A DNA stretch of 39,747 nt from Candidatus Woesearchaeota archaeon (GCA_003650545.1 QMQO01000009.1:1-39747); one strand, 5' to 3'; positions 27,501-37,642 are shown, numbered from the stretch's first letter. Program-made: numbers and translations. The notes: generated by a model from the sequence alone, not told the origin.

Positions 27501-30500
27501 GACATAATCACTTACATTAGTTACTGCTACACATTTTACATTCCACATATAATAATTCTCTGTCAATACAACATGACTGTCCCAGTTATTGGGTGTGTTA
27601 AAGTTGTACACAGTGTTATTTGCCTGCCAGCTTCCTGAGAAATTACCCCACAATGTACAATTAACCGTTCTATTCCCAGAGACATAAACTCTAAAGGTAA
27701 CATTGCTGGCTGTCACATTGCCATAATCTGCTGGCGACACTAGTGAGACATTAAATGGACTCTCAGCAGCTCTATACGCAGTAAAATGCTGTACATCAAA
27801 TATAAGTGTGCTACCATCATAACTTACAATACTGCACTCTGGCGCAGGACAATCTTCGAAGTTACCATCGTCATCTCTGTCAATCTGGATTTTAGCACTT
27901 TCATAGTTTAAACCATAAATCGTGATTCTGGCAGAACTGTTAAAACTAGAATGAAGAGCACTACTATTCACAAACACATAGTTATCAGATATATCTACCT
28001 TGCCATTAAGATCTTCTCGTGATATATTTATATTACCGCTCCAGTTGATTTTTCCCTTGCCAGATCTGTGCAATGTGAAATAAGGAATAGCTTCTACATT
28101 GTCAACAGCTAAAAGGTTAGTTGTGTCACCATCAAACATCGAAGGTAATCTGTTTACAACAGTCACATTAAACTTAGCAGTTATGTTATCATTGTTATAT
28201 TGATTGTTATAGATCGAGAAGAATTCGTATTTACCAAGAGAAGTCGCATTCACACTCCACGTTGTGTTACACTCCTCACCATTGGATAAATTTTCCAGAC
28301 AGCTACTATTCTGTGGATTATTACTTATAGTATAGAACGGTGTTGCCCCAGTCATAGTAGAGATAATCCCTTTCGCATTAATCGCAGCCAATACATCTAC
28401 TCGGGGTATTGTTATGCCTATACTACTATCATATATACTTTTACCATTATACTGTAAGGCATATTCAACTTCTTCTGCGCTTAATATACGATTCTCTCTT
28501 TGTTTATAATACTGCTTTAATAATGCGGCAGCTCCTGCAACATGAGGCGTAGACATGCTAGTACCACTATCAGACCTGAAACCACCGGAATCATGATCAA
28601 CAGATATTATGTTACTTCCAGGAGCAAACACATCTGCTATCAAACCTCTATTAGAGAAACTTGAAATAGCATCTATTTTTGTTGTAGAGCTAACAGAAAG
28701 AGCTTTACTAGCACAACTAGGTACATTAAGTCCGTTTGTATAACCATCATTTCCGGTTGCAATTACTACTGTTAGTCCATTTTCAACAGCACTATTTACA
28801 GCTGCAGTACTTGCCTCACTATCACAATATGAATTGTACCTTGAGTGATCACCAATACTTATGCTTAACACAGAGATATTAAATACACTTGCATTATTAA
28901 TACACCAGTCAATGCCTGCAATTATATCTGAGAAAGTTCCAGAACCACCAGAATTTAGAACTTTTATTGCTACAATCTTAGCTCCGGGTGCAACCCCCTT
29001 GTATGTGCTATCCTCGCTGGCGATTATACCTGCACAATGACTGCCATGACCATTATCATCTATAGGATCAGCATCGTCATTAACATAATCATAACCACCT
29101 AATACCTTAGCACAGTTTCCTGAAAGGAATTGTGCTTGCGTGCAACCACCAAATGCAGGATGGCTATAGTTAATACCTGTATCGATGACGCAAATAGTTT
29201 GGCCAACACCTGTTATATTTTGGCTTGAAATTTGAACAGCCCAAACATCATTCGCATTTATCAACGGTACACTCTCACTGAGCTTTATGCCAACTTGTCT
29301 ATCTAGTTCAATTTTAGCTACATCTAGATTCTTCTTAAGTCTTTCTAGACCGTCTCGATTTATATTTCCCGCAATTGCATTGATTGTTGTATAACTTTTC
29401 TTTATATTTAGCCCTTTAATACTAGATACAGCATCCTGTTGTTTTTTAATCATACTTTTTTTAGCAGCAAGTTTTTCGTCTCTAGAGAGTTGCCTAGGTA
29501 CAGTATTCTCAAGACCGATTATGCTAAGAATGCTGGCAGCTGCTTTCTTGCTATCTAAGATTTTCTTTTCTTGGGATTTAACATAATCCTTGTCATCCTT
29601 TAATTTAATGATCACTCCAACGCTACCATTTCTCTCAATAGCTTCAATAATAGGGTCTTTTATTTCCTTAGACTCTTCAATCTCGTCAAATTTCTTTGGG
29701 TCTAGATATGCATAGATGTTCTCACATTTGCCGCCATCACATCTAACCTTTGTGGTTACATTAAATATTTCATATTTATAGACATTTATGTTATTGTTGG
29801 GACTTACAAGGCTGGGCTGCAGGCTACCGATCTCTTGTACTAATATATCATAAGTTCCATTTTCTGTGCCATAATAATCTGTTGTTTTTACATAATAAAA
29901 ACCAGTGTATGTAGCTCTAAACAAGATTGCGGAAGAAACACCCCCTCTTGAGTCATCATCGTCATTACTCTGCACTAAAGTTTTATTAGAATTATATAAG
30001 TATATCTTAGTGTCAGCTCCACCACCCAAGTTCTGTGTTTTTATAAGGTATTGTAAGCCATTAGTCACATTAAACTTAATTGTATCAACATCTCCTGCAG
30101 GATAAAAGTTGTGGCTATATGCAGTTCCATTAGTTAGCACCCATCTTGCTTGGTAGAAGTAATCATCGTATTCATATACATCAAGGTTTGTCAGAGTCTG
30201 TTCGGTTATAGAAATGTTATATGTCACATTATCATAAGAATTCCCTGTATTTTGTGGGTCTCCAACTTTTAAATAATATGTGTTGTTTTCGTTACTTCCC
30301 CATATAAGCCTAGATGCAGCCGTGCTTTCATTAATATCGTCATTAGCTAGCAAAAAAGTCGTACCATCTACATCATAGAGGGATAGGTATGTGTCAGCTC
30401 CACCAGTTAAATCAAATGTCTGTATAGTATATTTCACCCCTGCTGTTGTGTTAAACTTCATCCAGTCTTCATCTCCCTGTGGATTGAACGTATGCAATTG

Positions 30501-33500
30501 TTTAGTCCCATCTGTAGTAATCCATTGTGCTTGAGTATAGTTATCGTCATCTTCGTAAACATCAACTGCAGCTATCACCTGCACATCATCAGAGTCTTCG
30601 TCAGAACCAACATTACCATTAGAGTCTGCTACTGTTACATTTACATTATTTGTATAATTATTTGAACAAGTTCCATTTACAGTCAGATTAAGCAGAACAA
30701 TGTAAGACTGTCCTGGCAGAAGGTTTCCACTTGTGTACCACTTAAGATTACCATCTGTTGTGTCATTTGCAGCAGGGTTAGATGCATTATATGTTAACTG
30801 GCTAATGTTATAATAATCTGTTATGTTAATAGTTGTTATATTTGTCTGCCCAGTATTGGTTATGTTTATTCTAAACCGAGCAATGCCAGATTGACTTATA
30901 GGACTGTTCAACACAGTTTTCTCAACAGAAATATTGGCTTCATTCAGACTCAGTGTCTGTATCCTTGGCCCAACTCCAGAAAAGTGAGGCAGCTTAATCC
31001 ACGTTATATTTGCGGTTGTGTTAACATAACAATTAGCTGACGAATTAGATCTACTGCAGATTTCGCCTGTGCCGTTAAAATATGCTTGATAATCAGGGAT
31101 ATAGTCTGAATAATCGCTTAACGCAAGAACCTCTGACACACCATCGCCAGCAGAAGCATTCCATAACACATTCCAATCATCATCATACAGGTATTCAAAA
31201 CTAACGATGATTGTGTCTGTTGCAGGATCTACCAATGATGTATTTATTGGTATTCCGACGTAAACATAATCGTAAATTTCAGGAGCAAAACTACCAAATT
31301 TCCATACTTGATCATAACCACCTGCACCATGTGCTCTATCTTCAGCAGCTTGGTTATCCATAAAAGCTGATGGTGGTCCAGAAGATAAAAGATCAGCAGT
31401 AAAAAGCATCATCTCTATTGAAGGACTAGAGCTTATCTTCATATGTACGTGCACTTTACCTGCCATCATCGCCCTTATCGGATCGAAGAAACCAACAAAC
31501 TTCTCTCCTATTCTACAACCACTACTAGGGTAAAGTTTTGTACATGCATCAGTACTTTTGAAGAACTCGACTTCGAGATTTCTCAAGCTTTGGTTCATGC
31601 TGATAGGAGTTCCATTCTCATCAAACTCCATCATATCAAATGATTCTAGAGTTATATTAAATTCATTGTCATTACTCAGATTTATCTTTCTGGAAATAGG
31701 CGCATAGTTATTGCTGAACACAGCGACCCTTGCTTCAGCATTATTAGGAAAGAACATGTTAAAACTGCTATTCTCAACTTCGTCTAGCATCCAGTATACA
31801 ACGTAAGGGATTTCAGGGTATCTTGTCTCAATTTCTATATGGGCATCTTGAACCTGTTCTGTTTGGTTACTCCTCTTGTTCCTTTGCATGATATTTATTT
31901 TTTTAAATTTTGATGTTACATTAAATGTAAACTTCATACCATCAGGATCTCCACCTTCGCCACCTCTACCAAAGATTTTCGATTTTACAGAACCAACAGC
32001 AGGATGAAGCGAGATATTAATCTGTTGATCACCACCACTATATTCGCTTGTGTAATTCATAACACCAACATAATAGTTTGTTGAAGAGCCATTTTTTAAA
32101 AAAGCAGCAAGCAAGCCAGGCATGCCACCAACAGTAGCAACTGTTTCTATTTCATAGTAACCTATGCTTGCATTAAAGGTGTCATTATGCGGACTACCAC
32201 AGATAGCTGAGAGTTCTGCCATACTACAAAGATTTTCGGGCATAGTGGCGTCTATTGGAATCATCTTGCCACTACCAACCCTTGCAAAAGGTACAACATC
32301 TAAAGTAGTGCCGTTTATAACAGAACCATTTAGTAAAACATAACCTGAAACTTTATGGAATGTGAATGATGTATTAACAACAAGTTGATAATAACTGCCA
32401 TTATAATTGCTAATTCCGCTTGTGGTAGATCTCACGGGTGGTCTTTCAAATGGAAAAACCTCAACAATATATTCGCGATCAGCAGGAACAACCACTTGTG
32501 CAACATTGACCATTTGACTTTCATTCATAGCGAAATTCTCTGCAAATGGCATACCTCTGCCAGAATCAGTTACAACATAACTAAATTTAACAGGTCCAGT
32601 TTCATTTACAGCGCTAATATTTATTGTGGTTGCAGGAGAAAGGTATATAGTTGCGTCTTTCAGTCCAAACTGATCGTCTATCATCAACATTCTGTCTACA
32701 GGAGGTAAGTTTGGTGATATCTCACTAGCAGTTGTGTAGCTAGAATCGGTATAACTCTTTGCACTAATCATGTACATATTACCAAATGGGTCTGAGGTAT
32801 TATAATATATATTCTTAACAGTAAACGCTCCTGTTGTAGTGTTAACAGTTGTAGTGTACCAAACACCTCTGTTACTAATTCCTTCCGGTCCAAAGCTTAT
32901 TTTTGTTACAGTTATATTAACATATTCAGGAACACCATTTACTAAACTTTCAACCCTGCCAGAATAATTGAAATAGTTAGGATTGCCCCAGTTACATTCT
33001 GGATAAAAAGTATCACAAACATTTTTGCTTGTCACATTCTCACAATATAGATTGTTGTTTTCACAAAAACCACTACTGTTCCAAAAACAAACACCTGATG
33101 TTTGTCCACAATCTACAGAATTATTAATGACATAACAGCCACCACCTCCAAACACAGGCCCTTCTTGTGTCACAGTATAACATACAGGCCCGACAGATCC
33201 AGGTATTGTCACACCTTCCAATGTTTGACTGTTTGTTTGGTTACCTTCTGTGTCTACCACAGTAACATTAACACGGTTATAGAATGTTCCAGATGCAGAT
33301 CTAACAGTGGTAAGATTAAGCATTATAATAAAACTATTTCCCGGACACAGCGTGGTTGAAATTTTCCATGTTAGATTCCCATCAGTGTCATTGTCAGGAG
33401 AGAGACTGGCGTCATCAAAATTAAATTCAGATATATTATAGTAATCGTTCACTGTTATATTTGTTATATTGGTTATTCCAGTATTTGTAATGTTTATGAT

Positions 33501-34235
33501 GAACACAGAGGTTTGGTTAAGTGCAGTGCTAGAGTTTAAAGCATTCTTATTTACTATTATAGAAAGATTATTTGATGATGGCCCACTTCCACCAATAACA
33601 TAAACATTTTCTGAATAATTGTCAATAGTAAGGTTACCCTGATCATCAATTGCTTCAACAGAAACATTGTTTGTAATATTTCCTTCTGTAGCAATAATAG
33701 TTAGATTTAAAAATATCTGATATGTTTGATTTGGTGCAAGAATTTGTAGGAACCATGTTAGATTACCATCACTATCATTATTAGGATAAGGATCTGAGTT
33801 GTTAAATGTGAACTCAAGCGTATCATAATAATCGTTTATTGTTATATTAGTTAAATTTTCAATGCCATCATTTGTTGCATTGATAACAAATCCTACAATC
33901 TGATTTTGTATTGCAGTTTGATTGCGTGCGAATTTAAGAACAGATATACCTTCAGGAATCCAATAACAAATATTAGATGTAGCAGACTCACAAAAAAACT
34001 GATTAGAAATATTAGAACAATCGCCAAGAATTGATCCAGAACAACCGCTGCCCCATGAACAACCAGACATCTCTCCGCACAACCCTGAATCGGTTATATT
34101 TGGACATTCTAGTCCTGAGCCAGCACAATCTGCAAATACGCCCCCTGCAAACACAAAAGTTACAGCTAACAACACAAAGAAAATGATGGCTAGCTTAATC
34201 CATTCGCCTATCTTCTCGCGCATCCCTTCCCTCAT
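24507..34235 (-). CDS. 3242-aa surface-anchored protein with subtilisin (S8) domain, Cys-rich modules, DUF11/CARDB-like repeats, two PPC-like domains, cadherin-like repeats, TSP1-like domain, PGF-pre-PGF-like domain and C-terminal TM
   Basis: S8 triad ICVIDTGINYSHPAF / NGHGSHCAGI / SGTSMSTPHVAGAAALL. PPC-like DVYEDDDNYTQAQWI...DEDWMKFN. TSP1-like WSCTSWSSCSSGTQTRTC. TM IIVIISIIIVLISVIVLLL. Confidence 0.9.
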   Translation of the reverse strand: MREGMREKIGEWIKLAIIFFVLLAVTFVFAGGVFADCAGSGLECPNITDSGLCGEMSGCSWGSGCSGSILGDCSNISNQFFCESATSNICYWIPEGISVLKFARNQTAIQNQIVGFVINATNDGIENLTNITINDYYDTLEFTFNNSDPYPNNDSDGNLTWFLQILAPNQTYQIFLNLTIIATEGNITNNVSVEAIDDQGNLTIDNYSENVYVIGGSGPSSNNLSIIVNKNALNSSTALNQTSVFIINITNTGITNITNITVNDYYNISEFNFDDASLSPDNDTDGNLTWKISTTLCPGNSFIIMLNLTTVRSASGTFYNRVNVTVVDTEGNQTNSQTLEGVTIPGSVGPVCYTVTQEGPVFGGGGCYVINNSVDCGQTSGVCFWNSSGFCENNNLYCENVTSKNVCDTFYPECNWGNPNYFNYSGRVESLVNGVPEYVNITVTKISFGPEGISNRGVWYTTTVNTTTGAFTVKNIYYNTSDPFGNMYMISAKSYTDSSYTTASEISPNLPPVDRMLMIDDQFGLKDATIYLSPATTINISAVNETGPVKFSYVVTDSGRGMPFAENFAMNESQMVNVAQVVVPADREYIVEVFPFERPPVRSTTSGISNYNGSYYQLVVNTSFTFHKVSGYVLLNGSVINGTTLDVVPFARVGSGKMIPIDATMPENLCSMAELSAICGSPHNDTFNASIGYYEIETVATVGGMPGLLAAFLKNGSSTNYYVGVMNYTSEYSGGDQQINISLHPAVGSVKSKIFGRGGEGGDPDGMKFTFNVTSKFKKINIMQRNKRSNQTEQVQDAHIEIETRYPEIPYVVYWMLDEVENSSFNMFFPNNAEARVAVFSNNYAPISRKINLSNDNEFNITLESFDMMEFDENGTPISMNQSLRNLEVEFFKSTDACTKLYPSSGCRIGEKFVGFFDPIRAMMAGKVHVHMKISSSPSIEMMLFTADLLSSGPPSAFMDNQAAEDRAHGAGGYDQVWKFGSFAPEIYDYVYVGIPINTSLVDPATDTIIVSFEYLYDDDWNVLWNASAGDGVSEVLALSDYSDYIPDYQAYFNGTGEICSRSNSSANCYVNTTANITWIKLPHFSGVGPRIQTLSLNEANISVEKTVLNSPISQSGIARFRINITNTGQTNITTINITDYYNISQLTYNASNPAANDTTDGNLKWYTSGNLLPGQSYIVLLNLTVNGTCSNNYTNNVNVTVADSNGNVGSDEDSDDVQVIAAVDVYEDDDNYTQAQWITTDGTKQLHTFNPQGDEDWMKFNTTAGVKYTIQTFDLTGGADTYLSLYDVDGTTFLLANDDINESTAASRLIWGSNENNTYYLKVGDPQNTGNSYDNVTYNISITEQTLTNLDVYEYDDYFYQARWVLTNGTAYSHNFYPAGDVDTIKFNVTNGLQYLIKTQNLGGGADTKIYLYNSNKTLVQSNDDDDSRGGVSSAILFRATYTGFYYVKTTDYYGTENGTYDILVQEIGSLQPSLVSPNNNINVYKYEIFNVTTKVRCDGGKCENIYAYLDPKKFDEIEESKEIKDPIIEAIERNGSVGVIIKLKDDKDYVKSQEKKILDSKKAAASILSIIGLENTVPRQLSRDEKLAAKKSMIKKQQDAVSSIKGLNIKKSYTTINAIAGNINRDGLERLKKNLDVAKIELDRQVGIKLSESVPLINANDVWAVQISSQNITGVGQTICVIDTGINYSHPAFGGCTQAQFLSGNCAKVLGGYDYVNDDADPIDDNGHGSHCAGIIASEDSTYKGVAPGAKIVAIKVLNSGGSGTFSDIIAGIDWCINNASVFNISVLSISIGDHSRYNSYCDSEASTAAVNSAVENGLTVVIATGNDGYTNGLNVPSCASKALSVSSTTKIDAISSFSNRGLIADVFAPGSNIISVDHDSGGFRSDSGTSMSTPHVAGAAALLKQYYKQRENRILSAEEVEYALQYNGKSIYDSSIGITIPRVDVLAAINAKGIISTMTGATPFYTISNNPQNSSCLENLSNGEECNTTWSVNATSLGKYEFFSIYNNQYNNDNITAKFNVTVVNRLPSMFDGDTTNLLAVDNVEAIPYFTLHRSGKGKINWSGNINISREDLNGKVDISDNYVFVNSSALHSSFNSSARITIYGLNYESAKIQIDRDDDGNFEDCPAPECSIVSYDGSTLIFDVQHFTAYRAAESPFNVSLVSPADYGNVTASNVTFRVYVSGNRTVNCTLWGNFSGSWQANNTVYNFNTPNNWDSHVVLTENYYMWNVKCVAVTNVSDYVWGVNNRTFTLAVNDPPTLDVPLSDMTIVEDEFNTTVDLDDHFSDPDSTITYYLTSSNPNISVGLITGNVINVTPNTEYFGVGVVNVTAGDGQYNTSDDFTVTVTAVNDAPVVITSIPNIVVQQNSYNMTANLTNYFSDVDNKTLLYYVSDNETNVVSSLNGNRINVSSAGCWYGAAAVTATAGDGEYNVSYVFIATISNIDTDGDGLCDALDQCDNESLVNLPANVTCISYIFNSTTGCHVALYKPNGYVINTTDCDYLDNICRDYHDTNTTCDGSGGINYGICNNYTNMPSGTYVNTTDCDYLDTICRNYYDVNNTCDGNGSIIFASCDSYVNDPGTTICNASYGVDYGCPNGTALGDDLWKQSIVQYCGTGTGACDGTLALQGDWVLHDACSLQETCIDNATSCQDITNPDVIINSPQNGSTITRSSPNVWLNVTFSEPVDSIYRLDTEANATLCNNCSSIATVVSLYNYTTHTIDVWSIDSASLTGFNQTRFIIVRDTDDDGTPDINDTDDDNDGIIDNQDTLNGIASNIDINVEAVNVTIDGETNLSKLFNGTRIVMIGNASKPIVRFDFNFSKNETLNLADISIKVQNSTSTIGSVIVRGLDLSSQSVKKSIYVDIIDTNKTSVCIKDEEVSSLTQISDGCNDTNEYYIICPGTSGDYSCALSTNDTQYKVSGLVHSAVKQQCTESWSCTSWSSCSSGTQTRTCTDVNNCGTINNKPEESQSCTITSTSGGGSSGGGGSFATYIPSVFVNATTKIYATIRANTEKTVSFDVLGIDALKVKLNIDFTDAKFTVAQVGKLTVPEIEGFVGAYVNISTNIPTENILVAKVRFEVSKLWISNNGINVNNVTLARYNGSWNELPTKVIREDSQYIYYEAETPGFSYFAITVKGFKAPAPSVEKKPEVTEKEPPVALAPAEKAVLVSEKIVEPKQKWIAEIRLPFSLQEIIVIISIIIVLISVIVLLLKPKRSKYDELMRMFKSTHKNHKKYNIKKNE

Positions 34236-34251
34236 GTTAAAGCTCTACCTA

Positions 34252-34377
34252 TTACTTCTTGACTTTTTCTTCTAGGACCTTAATAACATAATCCTTTAGA
34301 CTTATATCTTGCATAGCGCATTTAATCTTCAATTTTTTGTGCAAATCGTCCGGTATAGTGATGTTGATATTTCCCAT
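34252..34377 (-). CDS. 41-aa ribbon-helix-helix (CopG/HicB-type) DNA-binding protein
   Basis: MGNINITIPDDLHKKLKIKCAMQDISLKDYVIKVLEEKVKK*; beta-strand plus two helices typical of RHH. Not in the ORF track (size). Confidence 0.75.
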   Translation of the reverse strand: MGNINITIPDDLHKKLKIKCAMQDISLKDYVIKVLEEKVKK

Positions 34378-34402
34378 CTTTCTAAGCTAGTATGGCCATT
34401 AG

Positions 34403-34471
34403 TAACTTAGTTTAGTTATAAAACTTATGAAACTTATTTAAGCTTTTATAATAACTTTAGGATGGTAACTT
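34403..34471. promoter_or_regulatory. Cluster of WAACTTW direct repeats upstream of the RHH gene (candidate operator)
   Basis: TAACTTA 34403, AAACTTAT 34421 and 34430, TAACTTT 34452, TAACTTA 34465, overlapping the minus-strand TATA-like sequence. Confidence 0.4.
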
Positions 34472-34662
34472 AATTTTTATTATAAACCTTTTGATTTTGT
34501 GTTTTATTTTTAGTACAAAATCTAAAGCTTTAATTGCTATTATTCATTGACAAATGACAGAATTCAAGCTTAAAGCTCAAAAAACATTTTCAATAACATT
34601 TTCAATAGACGATTGACTTACGCAGAAGGAGATTGTAATAAGTTCTCTATATAAAGACAAAT

Positions 34663-36909
34663 TTATTTTGAACCTTTTTTCTTCTTAAAATCTTCTTTCA
34701 ATGGTCCATTAGTCAACTTCTCGGTATGTCTACATTTTGGAAAGCCGCTACAACCAAGAAATTTACCATAGATACTTGTCCTAACAACAAGGGGTTTACC
34801 ACATTTTGGACATACTTTCTCAACCTTTCCAGTTTCAAGTTCCCTTACCTCTTTAGCAACTTCTTTATCCTCAACTTTTTTACCTGGACATTTTGGGTTA
34901 AAACACACTTCTTGTGGTTTCTTTCCTTTTCTGATAACTTGAATCATTGGAAAACCACAATGCTCACATATTTTTTTCGCAGGTTTCATAAGGCCGACAT
35001 TTGGCAAGTTGTATGTGATATTACATTCAGGATACTTATTACAAGCAATAAAATTGCCAAACTTTCCGCGTCTTAAATGAAGTTCACCCTCGGCACAGTT
35101 AGGACATTTACCAAGTAAGCTTAGTTCATCTCTTGTTTCGACAGTAGCTTTCCATAACTCTTTTCCTATCGCTTTCTCCTTTTTTTTAAAATCCGATAGA
35201 ATATCCTTCAACTTAGTCTTTGCTTCTTCTAAAACTCTTTCAGGCGTTAATTTCCCTTGTCTTATCTTTTCCATCTCTTCTTCAAAATGTCTTGTTAATT
35301 GGACATCAAGTATAGATGGTGAATACTTTTCAAGAATCTCGACGGTCCTTATTCCTAGTTCTGTAGCTTCTATTGATTTACCTGTAATATAACCCCTGTT
35401 AAATAAATTTTCTATGATATCAGACCTTGTTGCCTTTGTCCCTATATTTAGTTTTTCCATTTCCCTTATAATTGAAGCTGGTGTATATCTTTTAGGCGGC
35501 TGAGTCTCTTTATCTAAACGGGAAATCCTCTCGACCCTGACCTCATCTCCTTTTACAACTGCAGGCAGTTCTTCTTCTTTCTTTGGAGCATATCTTCCAT
35601 AAAACTCAAACCACCCAAGTTCGACAGTTGTCATCCCCTTTGCGATGAAGATCTCTTTATTAACATCAATCCTCACAGTCATACTTTCTTTAATCGCAAC
35701 ATCAGCAAATGTCGCCATGAATCTTCTCACAATGAGATCATAGATTTGCATCTCTTTACCAGTTAGTTTTGGTGTAATCCCTGTAGGATATATAGCGGGA
35801 TGAGCAGGGTCAGTCTTTTTACCATTGTTAGGGATAAGAGTCTTTTTTTTCAACAATTCATTACAAAGTTCTTGATAAATGCTCTGTTTTGATAATGCTT
35901 TCAGAATATTTTTGTATCCGATTTCTTTAGGGTATTGCTGACTAGAAGTTCTTGGATATGATATATACCCCGATGTATATAATTCTTGTGCAATCTGTAG
36001 ACTCTTTTTTGGCGCTACACCGAGTGTTCTATAAGCTTCTGTCTGTAAGCTTGTTAGATCAAAAGGGTGGGGTGATACTTGCTTAACTTTTTTTTTCTCA
36101 ACACTTACAACAACACCTGTCTTACAATCTTTTACATTTGCTATTACCTCATCAGTGTCTTCGACATTATCGAATTTGCCCTTCTCATGCATAGCTGTTA
36201 TCTCCCTATCTTTTGCTTCACCTTTTAGCTCAATCTCCCAGTATGGTTCTGGCTTAAAAGTTTTGATTGCTTTTTCCTTATCAACAATAATCTTCAATGC
36301 TGGTCCTTGAACCCTTCCAGAACTAAGAATCTTGAAACCAGCACCTGAATTTTTTATAGCTAATGTCAAAGCTCTACTTAAATTTATACCATAATACCAG
36401 TCAAGCTCATGTCTGGTTACTCCTGCATTTGCCAGTCCCCAATCAAGATGCTTTGCTTTATTCTCATAAGCTTTTATCAAGTCTGGCTTTGTAACAGTAC
36501 TAAACTTCATCCTATTTGCATCATTTTGTTTACAAGCATACTTTATTATGTTTAAGCCTATTACTTCTCCTTCTATGTCATAGTCAGTTGCAATTGTGAA
36601 CTTGTCTGCTTTCTTAGCTAGCTTTTTAATCACAGAAAGATATTTTTTGCTAAATTTCGCTTCCTTGTTGACTTTATAGGTTTCATCCCATTTTACATCA
36701 AATACAGGATAGGTCCACCCTTTCTTGTCTTTTTCAGCAATTGTGTAAAGATGACCAACTGCACACGCAACAATAATGTCTTTACCGTCATGCTTTAAAG
36801 TATAGTAACTAACATTTCCTTCTTTTGTTTGTTGTGGCTTTCCATCAGCTAAAGCATCTGCAATCTTTCCTGCAGTGCTGGGTTTTTCTGTTACAATCAA
36901 CTCAGCCAT
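34663..36909 (-). CDS. topA: DNA topoisomerase I (type IA, archaeal) with C-terminal zinc fingers
   Basis: LIVTEKPSTAGKIADAL toprim; ISYPRTSSQQYP active site; three CxxC...C zinc motifs at C-terminus. Confidence 0.95.
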   Translation of the reverse strand: MAELIVTEKPSTAGKIADALADGKPQQTKEGNVSYYTLKHDGKDIIVACAVGHLYTIAEKDKKGWTYPVFDVKWDETYKVNKEAKFSKKYLSVIKKLAKKADKFTIATDYDIEGEVIGLNIIKYACKQNDANRMKFSTVTKPDLIKAYENKAKHLDWGLANAGVTRHELDWYYGINLSRALTLAIKNSGAGFKILSSGRVQGPALKIIVDKEKAIKTFKPEPYWEIELKGEAKDREITAMHEKGKFDNVEDTDEVIANVKDCKTGVVVSVEKKKVKQVSPHPFDLTSLQTEAYRTLGVAPKKSLQIAQELYTSGYISYPRTSSQQYPKEIGYKNILKALSKQSIYQELCNELLKKKTLIPNNGKKTDPAHPAIYPTGITPKLTGKEMQIYDLIVRRFMATFADVAIKESMTVRIDVNKEIFIAKGMTTVELGWFEFYGRYAPKKEEELPAVVKGDEVRVERISRLDKETQPPKRYTPASIIREMEKLNIGTKATRSDIIENLFNRGYITGKSIEATELGIRTVEILEKYSPSILDVQLTRHFEEEMEKIRQGKLTPERVLEEAKTKLKDILSDFKKKEKAIGKELWKATVETRDELSLLGKCPNCAEGELHLRRGKFGNFIACNKYPECNITYNLPNVGLMKPAKKICEHCGFPMIQVIRKGKKPQEVCFNPKCPGKKVEDKEVAKEVRELETGKVEKVCPKCGKPLVVRTSIYGKFLGCSGFPKCRHTEKLTNGPLKEDFKKKKGSK

Positions 36910-36985
36910 ATTTAAAAAAAAACTGACTAAATTTAAAAATCTTTTGCAAAAGTTTAATAAATAGACGAAGTTTTTAACTAAAGTT

Positions 36986-37642
36986 ATGGAACAAATATTC
37001 CCTGGGATTTTTAAAAGAAAAGGGAAACTCTACACAAAAAGTTTATTGCCAGGAAGAACTTATTTTAATGAACAAATCTTTAAAGAGAACAACATTGAAT
37101 TCAGACAATTTTCTCCATATAACTCAAAGTTTGCAGCTGCAATTAAACGTGGTCTAAAACAAACAGGTATAAAAGAAGGAAGCATAGTGTTATATTTAGG
37201 ATCATCACACGGTTATACAGTTTCGTTTTTCTCAGATATAGTTGGAGAAAAAGGTGTCCTTTTTGCAGTTGATGTTGCACCGAGAGTCATGCGCGATCTA
37301 ATCTTTATCGCGGAAGATCGTAAGAATATTGCTCCAATATTGGCGGATGCATCCCATCCAGAAGAATACAAAAAAAGAATTTTACAACCAGATTTCCTTT
37401 ATCAGGATGTTGCGCAGCGTAATCAGATCGAGATTTTCATTAAAAATATCGAACTTCTAAAAAAGAAAAGCTTTGCAATGTTGGCCTTAAAAGCGAAAAG
37501 CATAGACATCTCTAGGAAAACAGAGCAAATATTTGATCAAGCCAAGTCACAATTAAAAAAAGAAAATATAAACATAATACAATCTTTTACATTAGATCCG
37601 TATCAGCGTGATCATATGTTCTTCTTATGTAAAAAGTATTAA
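36986..37642 (+). CDS. flpA: Fibrillarin-like rRNA/tRNA 2'-O-methyltransferase
   Basis: VLYLGSSHGYTVSFFSDIVGEKGVLFAVDVAPRVMRDLIFIAEDRKNIAPILADASHPEEYK; DPYQRDHMFF. Confidence 0.93.
   Translation: MEQIFPGIFKRKGKLYTKSLLPGRTYFNEQIFKENNIEFRQFSPYNSKFAAAIKRGLKQTGIKEGSIVLYLGSSHGYTVSFFSDIVGEKGVLFAVDVAPRVMRDLIFIAEDRKNIAPILADASHPEEYKKRILQPDFLYQDVAQRNQIEIFIKNIELLKKKSFAMLALKAKSIDISRKTEQIFDQAKSQLKKENINIIQSFTLDPYQRDHMFFLCKKY

Noticed and set aside
24544-33359. Short plus-strand ORFs (24544, 25711, 26288, 29905, 31443, 32385, 33102) antisense to the giant protease gene
   Set aside because: No SD, no recognisable domain, low-complexity H/S/Y/N-rich translations typical of shadow ORFs.
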